Below are positions 23,025 to 32,885 of a stretch of DNA of 64,000 nucleotides, piece by piece; within the stretch, counting starts at the first letter, position 1, and the number at the start of each line of letters is the position of its first letter. Source of the stretch: Loktanella sp. 5RATIMAR09 (GTDB lineage: Bacteria > Pseudomonadota > Alphaproteobacteria > Rhodobacterales > Rhodobacteraceae); contig NZ_LJAL01000002.1 of assembly GCF_001419985.1 (NCBI RefSeq), forward strand, positions 62,001 to 126,000. The letters are read 5' to 3'. The notes beneath the pieces were generated by a model, which saw nothing but the letters and a program-made list of their open reading frames with translations, was not told the DNA's origin and did no database searches. The position numbers were made by a program, and so were the translations under genes.

Positions 23025-24151
23025 TGATTGCTTGTCCCTGTTGCTTGTCCGGTGCGACACGGCGGGTTGTTCTGACGCCGTCAATGCCTGTCAATCCGTG
23101 CATTCTGGTGCGATCGGCAAAGGCATCCTGTGATACGGTCCGACGTCCCATCGACCTGCACGGATGTGCTGACTGCGGTTTTTTATGGAACGCGGCGTTT
23201 GACGAAACGGTGGTGACTTACGATCAGACATACGAAGGTACCCAAAGTCATTCAGCTTACTTCCAGCGTTATTTGCAACAGACTGCTGCCGCGTGGAGCG
23301 CAGAACTTGGTCCTGACGTTGATGCCATCTTAGAGGTGGGTTGCGGGCAGGGCGAGTTCCTTGATGTGCTGGCTGATAAAACCAAAGCGCGACTGGTTGG
23401 GTATGACCCGGCCTATCGACAAGGCGGCCTGCGCAGGGCGGCAATCAACCCAGAGCGGCTTCCTGCATCGCCAAAGGAAAGGTTTCCAGCGCTCGTCAAC
23501 CGCATGACCCTCGAACATATTGCAGATCCGTTTACTTTCGTGTCGCACATGGCTGAATGGCTCACGGATGATGGCTGTCTCGTCACTCAGGTGCCAAATG
23601 CAGAACGCATGGTGACAAACATGCTCTATTGCGACCTGATCTACGAACACGTGAACTATTTTAACGCCTTTGCACTCGTGCGTCTGTTTGAACGGGCAGG
23701 CTTTGAGAATAACACATGCCATCTTTCATACGACAATCAGCACCTAACCGTTTTCTCGCGGCGGTCGCCCAAAAACTTCGGTTCCGACAAAGTAATCGCC
23801 AGCCAGGCGTTTGATGCGTTTTCCGCGGCTATTAGTACTTTCCGTGACGACTGGAGCGACAGATTAGCGCGGATTCACGATACGGGCAGTGACGTGTTTA
23901 TCTGGGGGGCAGGCTCGCGCGCGACGACATTCATCAACGCACTTAGAAATCCGGAGATGATCGCCGGGGCAATCGACATCAACCCAAACCGAACCGGGAC
24001 TTTTGTCCAAGGTACGGCTTGCGAGACGCACCTCCCCGAGATCTTGCGAAATCGTGCGAACGTCAAGGTCATCGCTATGAACCCTATCTACGCCACAGAA
24101 ATTTCCTGCAAACTGCGCGAGATTTCATCATGTGCGGAGCTGATCTCATGA
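23021..24151 (+). CDS. SAM-dependent methyltransferase (NovU-like, second copy)
   Basis: 376 aa, related in plan to the gene before it: N-terminal Cys motif (CPCCLSG, CADCGFLW), SAM site (ILEVGCGQGEFLDVLAD), MTLEHIADP, and a C-terminal FIWGAGSRATTFINAL segment. The ATG at 23021 overlaps the previous stop; longer readings from 22940 run inside the upstream gene. The two copies are diverged, so they may methylate different positions or substrates. Its stop overlaps a 42-aa open frame by ATGA. Confidence 0.86.
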   Translation: MMIACPCCLSGATRRVVLTPSMPVNPCILVRSAKASCDTVRRPIDLHGCADCGFLWNAAFDETVVTYDQTYEGTQSHSAYFQRYLQQTAAAWSAELGPDVDAILEVGCGQGEFLDVLADKTKARLVGYDPAYRQGGLRRAAINPERLPASPKERFPALVNRMTLEHIADPFTFVSHMAEWLTDDGCLVTQVPNAERMVTNMLYCDLIYEHVNYFNAFALVRLFERAGFENNTCHLSYDNQHLTVFSRRSPKNFGSDKVIASQAFDAFSAAISTFRDDWSDRLARIHDTGSDVFIWGAGSRATTFINALRNPEMIAGAIDINPNRTGTFVQGTACETHLPEILRNRANVKVIAMNPIYATEISCKLREISSCAELIS

Positions 24152-24276
24152 CGATTTCTCTGCGCATTCCAGGGTTGGTTCCAGCAGTCTGTCCTGCGAG
24201 CGCCGTAGGCAAGGCTATTTCAGACCCGGCCTTCGTGCATGGCTATTCCTGCTGCCTGAAGAGGACCACCCTATGA
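24148..24276 (+). CDS. possible 42-aa small protein, coupled on both sides
   Basis: 42 codons that start in an ATGA overlap with the methyltransferase stop and end in an ATGA overlap with the GT2 start. The product (MTISLRIPGLVPAV...HGYSCCLKRTTL) has a CC pair and no recognised domain. Such double coupling favours a real or recently real gene. It could instead be spacer sequence that happens to be open, or the remnant of a longer gene. No clear ribosome site is needed if translation is coupled. Confidence 0.35.
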   Translation: MTISLRIPGLVPAVCPASAVGKAISDPAFVHGYSCCLKRTTL

Positions 24277-25220
24277 CGGTCTCGCATTCCGTGGTCATTC
24301 CAACCAAAGACAGACCTGAGATGTTGCGTCGGGCCGTGGCGTCTGCGTTGTCGGGGCTGGCGCGCGATGGCGAGGTCGTTGTCGTGGATGATCACAGCAG
24401 TATTGCGGCCCAAAGCACGCTGCACGATCTGCAGACCACCTATCTCAGGATCATCAGTTTACCTCAGGGCGCATCCGGCGTGTCAGCAGCGCGAAACGCA
24501 GGTATCAAACATGCCCGTGGAGATGTCATTTTCTTTCTTGATGATGACGACGAATTGACCCGTGACTACTGCCACCGTGTCCTGTCGCGCGCAGTTGCCA
24601 ATTGCGACTTCGGATTTTCGGCATACCTTCAGGTTTTCGATGCCGACAAGGCAGTTAAGGCGGGTAGCATACGTTTTGCGGAAGGAGAGATTCCAGCCGA
24701 CGCACCGTTGCGCAAGAAACTGTGCGGTTTTGGTATGGGGTTCTGGATCCGGCGAAAGATCGCCCTTCAGGTTGGGGAGATTGCGCTCGATCTTTCGATC
24801 AACGAGGACACAGACTATCTTTGCCGTCTCATTGCCGCACGCAAACGCGGATGGTACTCGGCCGAGCCCGGCGTCGTTCTGCATCATCATTCTGGACATG
24901 CTGCGGGGCTCGAACATCTGACGGACCGCACGTCTGACGATGAAAGGGCGCGGTGCATGCGCGTCGTTTGCGAGCGCTACCCGCAAATGGTGGCACATCT
25001 GGGCAGGGGGTATATCCGGCATTGCCTGAAAACAGGCACTTTAGACGACGCCTCGCACTTCATCCGGCGGCAAGACAATTGGCGCGTGCGCAGTGGGCTT
25101 AGGCTATTTGCTGTCTCGAAATGGCTTGCCTATCGACTAACACGCCCTGCACCAAAACCTTTGATCAATGACTTTAAACATGTTCTGCGCATATTAGGGT
25201 TGCCCAGGTCCCCGTTATGA
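24273..25220 (+). CDS. glycosyltransferase family 2
   Basis: 315 aa. The GT-A core is clear: SVVIPTKDRPEMLRRAVASAL at the start, EVVVVDDHSS, GVSAARNAGIKHARGDVIFFLDDDDE with the DxD motif, and a later INEDTDYLCRLI acceptor segment. It would add a sugar to the lipid-linked or surface glycan made by this locus. The start overlaps the 42-aa frame and the stop overlaps the next glycosyltransferase (ATGA). No membrane segment is evident, so it acts at the cytoplasmic face. Confidence 0.92.
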   Translation: MTVSHSVVIPTKDRPEMLRRAVASALSGLARDGEVVVVDDHSSIAAQSTLHDLQTTYLRIISLPQGASGVSAARNAGIKHARGDVIFFLDDDDELTRDYCHRVLSRAVANCDFGFSAYLQVFDADKAVKAGSIRFAEGEIPADAPLRKKLCGFGMGFWIRRKIALQVGEIALDLSINEDTDYLCRLIAARKRGWYSAEPGVVLHHHSGHAAGLEHLTDRTSDDERARCMRVVCERYPQMVAHLGRGYIRHCLKTGTLDDASHFIRRQDNWRVRSGLRLFAVSKWLAYRLTRPAPKPLINDFKHVLRILGLPRSPL

Positions 25221-26365
25221 AGATCGTGCATATTGTTTTCGAGCGGCCGCAGCGGCATGGTTCGGGCGGCGACCTTCGCAATCTTGCGGTGTTTGCCAGC
25301 CTCTCTCGGATCGGGTCATGCAGCAGTATTTGCGTACAGGACGCATATTCAGCACAGAGCAAATACCCCAATCGAAAGCTGTCGTTTATCGAGGCTGATT
25401 TGCCGCCATCCTTGGTCCGGCAGATTGCAGATCAAGCAATGCGCCAGAAGCCTGACCTGATTGTCATAGACGGGATGTATCTGGCAGATATTGCACGACA
25501 TCTTGCGCGCGAGGGCTGTCGCGTCATTTTGGACATGCACAACGTGGAAAGTGTGCTGCGCAAAGAGATGGACCAAGTGCGATATGGTTGGCGTGCCGGT
25601 CTACTTCATGGAAAACGGTGGCGGGCGGCCGAACAGGCCGAACGAGAAGTGATCGAGATTGTGGATCAGGTTTGGGTGTGTTCGGCCACGGATGCCGCGC
25701 TGGTCCGAAAGCTGGGCGCTGGCGATACAGCCGTGACGATAGTCCCCAATCCAATTCCTGATTGGTGTTACAAAGCCGCACCAAAAGCCGTCTCTGGTTT
25801 ATCAGCGCCGCGAATACTGTTCGTGGGCCATCTGGGTTATCCGCCGAATGTTGTGGCCGCGAAACGGCTGTTGGACCGCATCTTTCCGCAAATCCGTAAA
25901 GTTCTGCCAGAAGCAACGATGCAGTTGTGCGGGAGAACGCCAAAGAAACGTTTGATCAAAGCAGCAAGCAAGGCGGAAGGTGTGACCCTGATCGCCAATC
26001 CGCAAGAGCTGACGACCTATTACAATCACGCAACTGTTGTGTTGGTTCCACTGACCGAAGGCGGTGGCACCAGACTGAAAGTGTTGGAAGCGATGGCGCT
26101 TGGCCTGCCAGTTGTTGCGACAGCAAAGGCCGTCGAAGGGTTGGCTGTGACGCCTGGCCAGACTTTTTTATTGGCAGAAACAGATGCGGCGTTTGTCGAG
26201 GCCGTACAGCGCTTGTCGGCTGAACCAAAGCTTGCGATGCAACTGGCTGACGCGGGATTGCGCTACGTTTATGACCATCACAGTCCAGCCGCGATTGATA
26301 CCGCAACTGCAAATGGCACTGCCTCATTCGCACAGAACAACAGACGTAAAATTATGGGACAATAG
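25217..26365 (+). CDS. glycosyltransferase family 4
   Basis: 382 aa GT-B enzyme. The N-terminal domain has IVHIVFERPQRHGSGGDLRNLA and VILDMHNVES. The C-terminal domain has RILFVGHLGYPPNVVAAKRLLD and VLVPLTEGGGTRLKVLEAMALGLPVVATAKAVEGL, the nucleotide-sugar site with the E-x7-E pattern. It is the last gene of the plus-strand glycan operon and overlaps the GT2 stop by ATGA. The specific sugar and acceptor cannot be told from sequence. Confidence 0.92.
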   Translation: MKIVHIVFERPQRHGSGGDLRNLAVFASLSRIGSCSSICVQDAYSAQSKYPNRKLSFIEADLPPSLVRQIADQAMRQKPDLIVIDGMYLADIARHLAREGCRVILDMHNVESVLRKEMDQVRYGWRAGLLHGKRWRAAEQAEREVIEIVDQVWVCSATDAALVRKLGAGDTAVTIVPNPIPDWCYKAAPKAVSGLSAPRILFVGHLGYPPNVVAAKRLLDRIFPQIRKVLPEATMQLCGRTPKKRLIKAASKAEGVTLIANPQELTTYYNHATVVLVPLTEGGGTRLKVLEAMALGLPVVATAKAVEGLAVTPGQTFLLAETDAAFVEAVQRLSAEPKLAMQLADAGLRYVYDHHSPAAIDTATANGTASFAQNNRRKIMGQ

Positions 26366-26482
26366 AGTACCCGCAGAAGAGCCTACATCTGGCCCGTCCA
26401 TGCGGCGCCGCCAACCGGTGATGCAATTCAGCCGTCGCACTGACTTGAACCGCATCAAACCGGTCGGTGGGGATACCAGCCA

Positions 26483-29400
26483 CTAGGCAGCGACTGTCGT
26501 GCGTTCTGCGCGCTTGTCCGCACGGCGCTCTTTGCGCAGGTAGGTGTGATACAGGACCGGCACACCGATCAGCGTCAGAATGGACGCAAAGCCCAAGCCG
26601 CCCATAATTGTAACTGCCATCGCCGCAAAAAATCCGTCAGCCAGCAAGGGGAGCATGCCTAAAATTGTGGTGCCTGCTGCCAGAACGACGGGGCGCAGAC
26701 GGCTGACGCTCGCTGTGATGATCGCCTTGTCTTGTGGCAGGCCGGTTGCTTTTTGGGCATCAATCTCTTCAACGAGAACAATCGCGTTCTTGATCAGCAT
26801 ACCCGACAGCGACAAAAGCCCGAGCATTGCGGTAAAGCTGAACGCGAGGTTGGCATAGAGCAGGCCGAGTGCGACGCCATTGATCGCCATAGGCACAATT
26901 GTCCAGATCACCGCTGTCTGGCGCAGCTTGCCAAACAAAAGAACCGTGATCAAAAGCATCGTCCCGAACGCAAGCGGCATCTGGCGACCAAGTGAGGCTT
27001 GCGCCTCGCCTGCGCTTTCAAACTCGCCACCCCATTCCAAGCGATAGCCAGCAGGTAGATTGATCGCCTCAATCAACGGCCGGATCTCTGCAAACACGGT
27101 TGGCGGTGTCAGGCCGTCAATCACATTGGCCTGCACGGTAATTGTTTGTACGCGGTTGCGCCGTTCGATCACCGGATCCTCTGCCTCGACCGAAAAACCG
27201 TCAATCACCTGGCTCAGCGGCAGATATCCCCCGATAGCGTTGGAATAAACGATCTGATCCAAAAGCTGGCCGTCACGTGTCGTTTCACTGCGTGGGGTGC
27301 GCACGATGATGTCGATCAGTCGGTCACGCTCGCGATACGTGCCAGCGGGGAGGCCGTTTGTAGCCAGCGCAATCGCATTCGCGACATCGCTGCGGCCAAT
27401 GCCTGCGGCCTGGGCGCGATCTTCGGCGTAGATGGGGCGTGTGATAATCTCGGTTTCGCGCCAGTCGTTATGTTCGCTGTGCAGCAGCGGCGTTGCATTG
27501 CGCAAGATATCCTCGGCTTGTGCGGCCAGTTCGCGCAGCACCGACGCATCAGGCCCGGAAAAGCGCGCTTCGATATCAGAGCTGACAGGTGGGCCGTAGA
27601 TGATCCGCTTGGTCTGCAGTTCCGCCCATGGCAGAGCTTGGATGCCGAATTGATCAAGATCCGCGCGTAGGGCAGGGATGTCATCATCGCTTGTGGCCCG
27701 AATGACCAACTGCCCGTATGAGCTGTCAATCGTTGCCGGATTGTATGTGAGAATGAACCGCGTCAGGCCTTGACCGATTGTGGCAGTCACCGCTTCCACA
27801 TCATCGCGCGCCAAGAGCCAGTCTTCGATAACCTGAAGGTCACGCGACACTTCGTTGATCGCGGTGCCTTGAGCGGCTTTGTACTCCAGATAGAATAGCG
27901 GCGTTGTTGCCGGTGGAAAAAACTGCTGCTTCACCTGTGCAAAGGCCATCACACAAGCGACGGTCGTTCCAAGCAAGCCCGCAATGACGAGCCAACGCAG
28001 CTTCAAAGCCCAGCGTACAACGCCACCATAGGCGCGGAACACAGGGCCGTCATAGCCAGTATCGTCGCCGACAAGACCACCTGTCTTGAACAGATAGTGA
28101 CCCAGCAAAGGCGTCACAGTGACCGCCACAAACCAAGACAATAAAAGCGAAATCCCAATCACTGCAAAGAGCGAGAACATGAATTCACCCGTTGCATCAG
28201 GTGACAACCCGATGCCGGCAAAGGCCATTATTCCGATAATCGTCGCGCCAAGAAGGGGGATTTGGGTTTTCCGGGCCGCAGTATCAGCAGCCTCGCGCGA
28301 CGTCCGGCCTTTGCGCATCTCTTGTTGCATGCCTTCGGCGATCACGATGGCATTGTCGACAAGCATACCCATCGCGATGATGAGCGCGCCAAGGCTGATA
28401 CGTTCAACTTTGACGTCGAACAGATACATGAAAAAGAATGTCGCCATGACGGTCAGCAACAAAGACACACCGACGACGACAGCGGCGCGTGGCCCCATGA
28501 ACAAGGCCAGTACGGCGATCACAACGCTGACCGACATTGCCAGAGAGACAAGGAAACTGCCGTTTGCTTCGTCTACGACACGGTGTTGTTCATAGATCGG
28601 TGTCACAGTGACACCAACGGGCAGCGTGTCTTGCAACACATCCAATGCGGCCTCAACCTGTTGACCGACCGTGACAATGTTTTCGGAAAGCAGGCCTGAC
28701 ACACCAAGTGTGAATACCTCTTGTCCGTTGTGACGCAGGATATGCTCGGGCGCATCAACGCGGCCGCGCGTCACCTCGGCGACGTCGAGCAGATTGAAAA
28801 CCTTCCCCTGAAATCCGAACGTCAGGCCGCTGATTTCGCTGACGCTGTCCTCGGCTGCGGGCCCCTGGACCCGCAGGTTCGCGCCGCCGTTGGTGAAAAC
28901 CCCGTCGGGTTTATCGCCGTCGATGTGCTGATCGCGCCAATGATCAAATTCGGATCGATCCCGAGAGACGATACAATTTGCGAGGAAGGTTCTACAAAAA
29001 TGGCTTCTTCCGGCAATCCTCGAATCTCGACATTGGCGACGCCTTCGACGGTCAACAGGTCGCGGCGCATGAATGTTGCGATGTCCCAGATTTCTGCGTC
29101 CGAAAACCCCGGTGCTGATACGGCATAGAGAATGCCGAACACTTCACCGAAGTCATCATTCACGATGGAAGGAAGGGCACCTGCGGGCAGGGCTGCGCGG
29201 GCGTCGGCCACCCGGTCGCGCAGATCATCCCAGATCTGGGGCAGTTCATCGCCGCCATACTGGTCCTCGACCTCGACTTCGATAACCGAACTGCCTTGGG
29301 TGTTGCGTGATGTGACTGTTTTGACTTCGTCCATCTGCTGGATTTCAGCTTCAAGAACTTCGGAGATCTCGGTCGCCACTTCGAATGCCGAAGCACCGGG

Positions 29401-29553
29401 GTAGGGGGTGATGACCAGCGCGGATTTAAGTGTGAAAGTCGGATCCTCGAGTTTGCCGACTGACAAATACCCCGCGGCCCCGCCAAAGATCGCGAATAGC
29501 ATGAATATCCATGTATAAATCGGATATTCGATTGAAAAACGTGCGATTTTCAT
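26483..29553 (-). pseudogene. RND-family efflux pump, interrupted by a frameshift
   Basis: Two minus-strand frames together make one AcrB/MexF-like RND pump of about 1020 residues. Piece 1 runs from the ATG at 29553 (MKIARFSIEYP) to a stop at 28822. It matches RND sequence as far as AINPTG, then turns into nonsense. The correct reading continues in the next frame as FTNGGANLRVQGP and joins piece 2, annotated as open from 28774 to 26483. The shift lies at the GGGGTTTT run (minus strand, near 28896-28903), which suggests loss or gain of a single base, or a sequencing error. Membrane segments, the GALIIAMGMLVDNAI loop and IPLLGATIIGIMAF are intact. It follows its adaptor gene by 4 bases. Confidence 0.85.
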
Positions 29554-29557
29554 GGCG

Positions 29558-30634
29558 CTATTCCACACTCAAACCGGTGAAGGGACGAACTGTTTCGCCT
29601 GTCCGCAGCAGCTGGATGCCCGCGCCCACGATCAATGTCGCCGGATCAATCCCGGTGACGGTGATCTGGGTGCCATTGTCCGAAGAAACATCGACACTGT
29701 GCCAATCCACTGTGCCACTTTGCCCATCGTCAGCGGGCGTGTAGACCATGACCCGCGCACCCTCTGCGGTGATTGAAACGGCGGATGGCGGCAAGGTCAT
29801 CGCGTCGGCCGTACCGGTGGACAAGCGTGCCGCAACGGTCATTGATGCGCCGGGAATAATCGCTGGTTGGACCTCATCTGAAGGCAAGGCGAGTGTCACG
29901 CGGTAGCTTTGCCCGATATTCTGTGTCTCTGCGTTAAACTCGCGCAGGACCAAAGGCACTTCGCTGTGAAACAACGGCGATGTTCCGACAAAGCTGATGT
30001 CGCCCACATTCGAAAGGCTTTGAAACAGCCGTTCCGGGACGTCAATTTCAACACGGACTTCTGACATATCATGCAAGCGTACAATGGGTTGGCCCGGCGT
30101 GACATTGGCGAAATTCGGGGTCAGCCGCGACGCGACAAGGGCGCGAAACGGTGCGGCCAGCCGCGCATTGTCAAGCGCGTCGGAGGCTTCGCGCAACGAC
30201 ACGGCGGCTAAATCACGCGCTGTTTCGGCGTTTTCAGCCTGTGTTGCAGAGGCGGCATTGGATTGTACCAGCGTTTGCGCCCGTGCAAGATCGCGGTCGG
30301 CTTGTGCCAACTCAAGCGTCGCGCGCTCAACCGCGCGCTCGAAAGGCGCGAGATCCAAGGCAGCGATCTGGACACCCTCTTCCACAAACTGCCCCTCTTG
30401 GGCTTCAAACATGGTCAAGCGCCCACCGACCTCAAAAGACAGATCCACAGTTTCAAGTGCCGCGACCTGGCCAAAGAAGATACGTTCGTTCTGGACCGCG
30501 TCGCCACCTGCCGTGATCAATTTCACGGCACGGATGGGGGCCGGATCGCCTGACGGGGTGAGAACCTCGGTCTCTTGCGCGGTCAACGGAGCAGCCAAGA
30601 CAAGGACTGCGACAAAAGGAAATATCAGCTTCAT
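29558..30634 (-). CDS. RND periplasmic adaptor (membrane fusion protein)
   Basis: 358 aa. It would link the RND pump to an outer-membrane channel. It has a signal peptide (MKLIFPFVAVLVLAAPLTAQ), the lipoyl/barrel-sandwich half (ETVDLSFEVGGRLTMFEAQEGQFVEEG), an alpha-hairpin rich in Ala and Gln (LAQADRDLARAQTLVQSNAAS), and the second half (LAAPFRALVASR). The ATG at 30634 fits the signal peptide; 30691 is a longer reading. It precedes the frameshifted pump gene and is divergent from a TetR regulator. No outer-membrane channel gene is in the window. Confidence 0.92.
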   Translation of the reverse strand: MKLIFPFVAVLVLAAPLTAQETEVLTPSGDPAPIRAVKLITAGGDAVQNERIFFGQVAALETVDLSFEVGGRLTMFEAQEGQFVEEGVQIAALDLAPFERAVERATLELAQADRDLARAQTLVQSNAASATQAENAETARDLAAVSLREASDALDNARLAAPFRALVASRLTPNFANVTPGQPIVRLHDMSEVRVEIDVPERLFQSLSNVGDISFVGTSPLFHSEVPLVLREFNAETQNIGQSYRVTLALPSDEVQPAIIPGASMTVAARLSTGTADAMTLPPSAVSITAEGARVMVYTPADDGQSGTVDWHSVDVSSDNGTQITVTGIDPATLIVGAGIQLLRTGETVRPFTGLSVE

Positions 30635-30700
30635 AAGATGGATCCGGTATAAGTACTGGGTGGCACTTAGGGCATCGGTTTTGAACAACAAGGCAAAAGA

Positions 30701-30714
30701 GTACTGGTCAGTAC
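30701..30714. promoter_or_regulatory. TetR operator candidate
   Basis: GTACTG-GT-CAGTAC is a perfect inverted repeat between the divergent adaptor and TetR genes. A partial second copy, AAGTACTGGGTGGCACTT, lies at 30651-30668. Such sites are usual for TetR control of a neighbouring efflux operon and of the regulator itself. Confidence 0.6.
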
Positions 30715-30749
30715 CTTTCTATTTTCAATCGTCCCCCTAAGTCCGAAAT

Positions 30750-31346
30750 ATGAGCAAGAAAACTCCTAAAGAGCGGATACTCACCGCGGCGCGGCGACTG
30801 TTCTTTGAACATGGCTTCGAGAAAGTATCGACTGATCTGCTCGCGCGTGAGGCCGCCGTTTCAAAGGCAACGATCTATCGCCACTTCAAAAATATGGATG
30901 ATATTTTGCGCCGTGTCACCGAAACGGAAGCAGAGAAGTTTCGCGAAGCGACGCCACCCAAGATCGAAACGCTTGAAGAATTGCGTGATGCGCTCACGCA
31001 GTATAGTATCAAGCTGCTCACGTTTTTGAACCGTTCTGACACAATGGAATTCGCACGCGTCATCCACGAAGAGGCGCGCGGGAACCCGGATATCGGGCGG
31101 ACCTTCTTTCATGCAGCCTATGGCCGTACGCAGGGGGATTTCGCACAGATGTTCCAGACCGCACAAACACATGGGGTCTTATCCGATGCGACCGATGCAA
31201 TGGATATCGCGGAAGATCTGATCGGACTGCTGGAAGGGCTCGGGATGGTGCGGGTGGAACTGGGTGTGGTCAAAACGCCCTATCGCAACGTTGATGAACG
31301 CACAAACCGTGCCGTTTCGACCATTCTACAAATGTATGCCAAATAA
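30750..31346 (+). CDS. TetR-family repressor of the RND operon
   Basis: 198 aa. The N-terminal helix-turn-helix is typical: RILTAARRLFFEHGFEKVSTDLLAREAAVSKATIYRHFKNMDDIL. The C-terminal domain resembles the AefR-like TetR type (LGVVKTPYRNVDERTNRAVSTIL). It probably represses the divergent adaptor-pump genes and is released by a pump substrate. A perfect palindrome at 30701-30714 lies in the shared promoter region. The ligand is unknown. Confidence 0.92.
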   Translation: MSKKTPKERILTAARRLFFEHGFEKVSTDLLAREAAVSKATIYRHFKNMDDILRRVTETEAEKFREATPPKIETLEELRDALTQYSIKLLTFLNRSDTMEFARVIHEEARGNPDIGRTFFHAAYGRTQGDFAQMFQTAQTHGVLSDATDAMDIAEDLIGLLEGLGMVRVELGVVKTPYRNVDERTNRAVSTILQMYAK

Positions 31347-31422
31347 GCTTGAAACGACCAATATGACACAGACGTTGAAACAAGGTGTCCATTCATAAGG
31401 TCTTTGCGTGACGGGTTGGGCG

Positions 31423-31842
31423 TCACGCTTCTGCGGATCGTGGGGGAAGTGCGATATCTGCGAGCGTCGAGCGGTCCAGATCGGCAAGGAAAGCGGTTTC
31501 TGCTGTCCGGAGCCGTGTTTTCAGTCGGCAGCGCCCGTCAAGCGAGCATGTGTTCGGCTGGATTTGGAAGCACGCGACCAATGGCTGATCTTCCTCGAGC
31601 AGGCGCACAACATCACCGAGGCGGATGTCATGCGGTGTGCGTGCCAGCACTGCGCCGCCACCGCCGCCTCTGCGCGTTTCGACAATCCCGCCCCTTGAGA
31701 GGCGCTGCATGATCTTGCTCAGATGATTGCGCGACAGTTTGAATTCCTCCGCCAGTTCGGCCGTCGAAAAGGCACGCTCCTGAGAGCTGGCCATGCGCAT
31801 GAGCATGCGCAGTCCGTAATCCGTGAACGAGGTCAGGCGCAC
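31423..31842 (-). CDS. nsrR: NsrR, Rrf2-family nitric-oxide-sensing repressor
   Basis: 139 aa. The Rrf2 winged helix is clear (MRLTSFTDYGLRMLMRMA, TAELAEEFKLSRNHLSKIMQRL), followed by RRGGGGGAVLA. Three Cys in ACFQIQPNTCSLDGRC are the Fe-S ligands of NsrR, which loses DNA binding when nitric oxide attacks the cluster. The start is a GTG at 31842 with GGAG upstream. It is divergent from a truncated haemoglobin gene, and a GGTATT-TAC-AATACC palindrome lies between them. Confidence 0.9.
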   Translation of the reverse strand: MRLTSFTDYGLRMLMRMASSQERAFSTAELAEEFKLSRNHLSKIMQRLSRGGIVETRRGGGGGAVLARTPHDIRLGDVVRLLEEDQPLVACFQIQPNTCSLDGRCRLKTRLRTAETAFLADLDRSTLADIALPPRSAEA

Positions 31843-31864
31843 ATATGTCTCCAGCCAATCAATA

Positions 31865-31879
31865 GGTATTTACAATACC
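31865..31879. promoter_or_regulatory. palindrome between nsrR and trHb, candidate NsrR site
   Basis: GGTATT-TAC-AATACC is a perfect inverted repeat 22 bases upstream of nsrR and 49 bases upstream of the haemoglobin gene. Its place between an NO-responsive repressor and an NO-detoxification gene makes it the likely NsrR operator. Confidence 0.55.
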
Positions 31880-31928
31880 AATTAACAGGTCTATCGCTGT
31901 TTGCAAGCTTTATGACTTGGAGGCCGCC

Positions 31929-32390
31929 ATGGCCGAACTCTCTGAAACGACACCTCGCATTGCCTCGTCCCGACCAGAGATGACCCGCGCGGTCATGCGC
32001 GAAACGGGTCTTGACGAAGCAATGCTCACCAAGTTGGTCCACCGTTTTTATGGCAAAATCCGCGCAGACAAGACGCTTGGTCCGATCTTTGCCGACCGCA
32101 TCAGCGACTGGACCCCGCATCTGGCCCGCATGGTTGATTTCTGGTCATCTGTTGCGCTGATGAGCGGGCGCTATCATGGCGCGCCTGTGCCCGCCCATAC
32201 CGGCCTGCCGGTATCGCGGGCACATTTCGACCGATGGCTGGTGCTGTTTCGTGAAACTGCGCATGAAGTTTGCACCCCGAAAGGGGCCGACCATGTCATT
32301 ACCCGCGCCGAGCGGATCGCCCGGTCGCTTCATATGGCCGTGCAGGATGCGCAAGGCATTTGTCCTCACGCCATTCCTTCCTTGCGTTGA
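31929..32390 (+). CDS. group III truncated haemoglobin
   Basis: 153 aa. The globin core shows LVHRFYGKIRADKTLGPIFADRI, WTPHLARMVDFWSSVALMSGRYHG and the HFDRWLVLFRETAHEV segment of group III (trHb3) proteins. Members bind NO or oxygen, and in Campylobacter (Ctb) are part of the nitrosative-stress response. The ATG at 31929 has a GGAGG site. The divergent nsrR gene and the hemerythrin gene that follows by 15 bases support a role in NO protection. Confidence 0.88.
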   Translation: MAELSETTPRIASSRPEMTRAVMRETGLDEAMLTKLVHRFYGKIRADKTLGPIFADRISDWTPHLARMVDFWSSVALMSGRYHGAPVPAHTGLPVSRAHFDRWLVLFRETAHEVCTPKGADHVITRAERIARSLHMAVQDAQGICPHAIPSLR

Positions 32391-32405
32391 TGAAAGGACG
32401 CGACA

Positions 32406-32876
32406 ATGACCGACACACCACCGAATGACGCCGCAGAGCTGACCCGCTACATCGAGACGCGCTATCATGCGCTGCACCGCGAGCATCTTCCCGTCCTAGC
32501 CCAGATGGCAGAGAAGATCGAGACCGTCCATTTCGGCGATGACCACGTGCCCGCAGGCCTTGCCGATGTGCTGGAGCGGATGATTGGCGACATGGAAGTG
32601 CACATGAAGAAGGAGGAGCTGATCCTCTTTCCTGCCATGCGCAAAGGCGGGATGCCGGGCATCGAAAACCCGATTGCTGTGATGCGTGCCGACCATGACG
32701 ATCATACCAATGAAGTTGTGGAAATCCGTCGTCTGACCAGTGATCTGACCTTGCCAGACGGAGCTTGTGGGACTTGGACGGCGCTTTACAGGGGGCTGAC
32801 GGAATTCCTGACCGATCTCGAGGAACATATGCGACTGGAGAACGACGTGCTATTTCCGCAATTCGAGCCCAGTTGA
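32406..32876 (+). CDS. hemerythrin-domain protein (RIC/YtfE-like)
   Basis: 156 aa, four-helix hemerythrin domain with di-iron ligands visible: YHALHREHLPVL, HMKKEELILFPAM, MRADHDDHTNEV and EEHMRLENDVLFPQF. It resembles the C-terminal domain of YtfE/RIC/DnrN proteins, which repair Fe-S clusters or handle nitric oxide. The short distance from the truncated haemoglobin gene (15 bases) and the nearby nsrR place it in a nitrosative-stress operon. The N-terminal ScdA-type Cys region of full RIC proteins is absent. Confidence 0.88.
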   Translation: MTDTPPNDAAELTRYIETRYHALHREHLPVLAQMAEKIETVHFGDDHVPAGLADVLERMIGDMEVHMKKEELILFPAMRKGGMPGIENPIAVMRADHDDHTNEVVEIRRLTSDLTLPDGACGTWTALYRGLTEFLTDLEEHMRLENDVLFPQFEPS

Positions 32877-32885
32877 GGGCGGGCG

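Noticed and set aside
26366..26482. Terminator between the GT4 gene and the convergent RND gene
   Set aside because: The ACCGGTGATGC and GCATCAAACCGGT arms pair only with a bulge across a long loop and have no T-run.
28822..29568. Programmed frameshifting or two separate RND subunits
   Set aside because: Piece 1 ends in nonsense after the shift and piece 2 lacks its own natural N-terminus; a single-base change explains it better. No stimulatory structure was evident.
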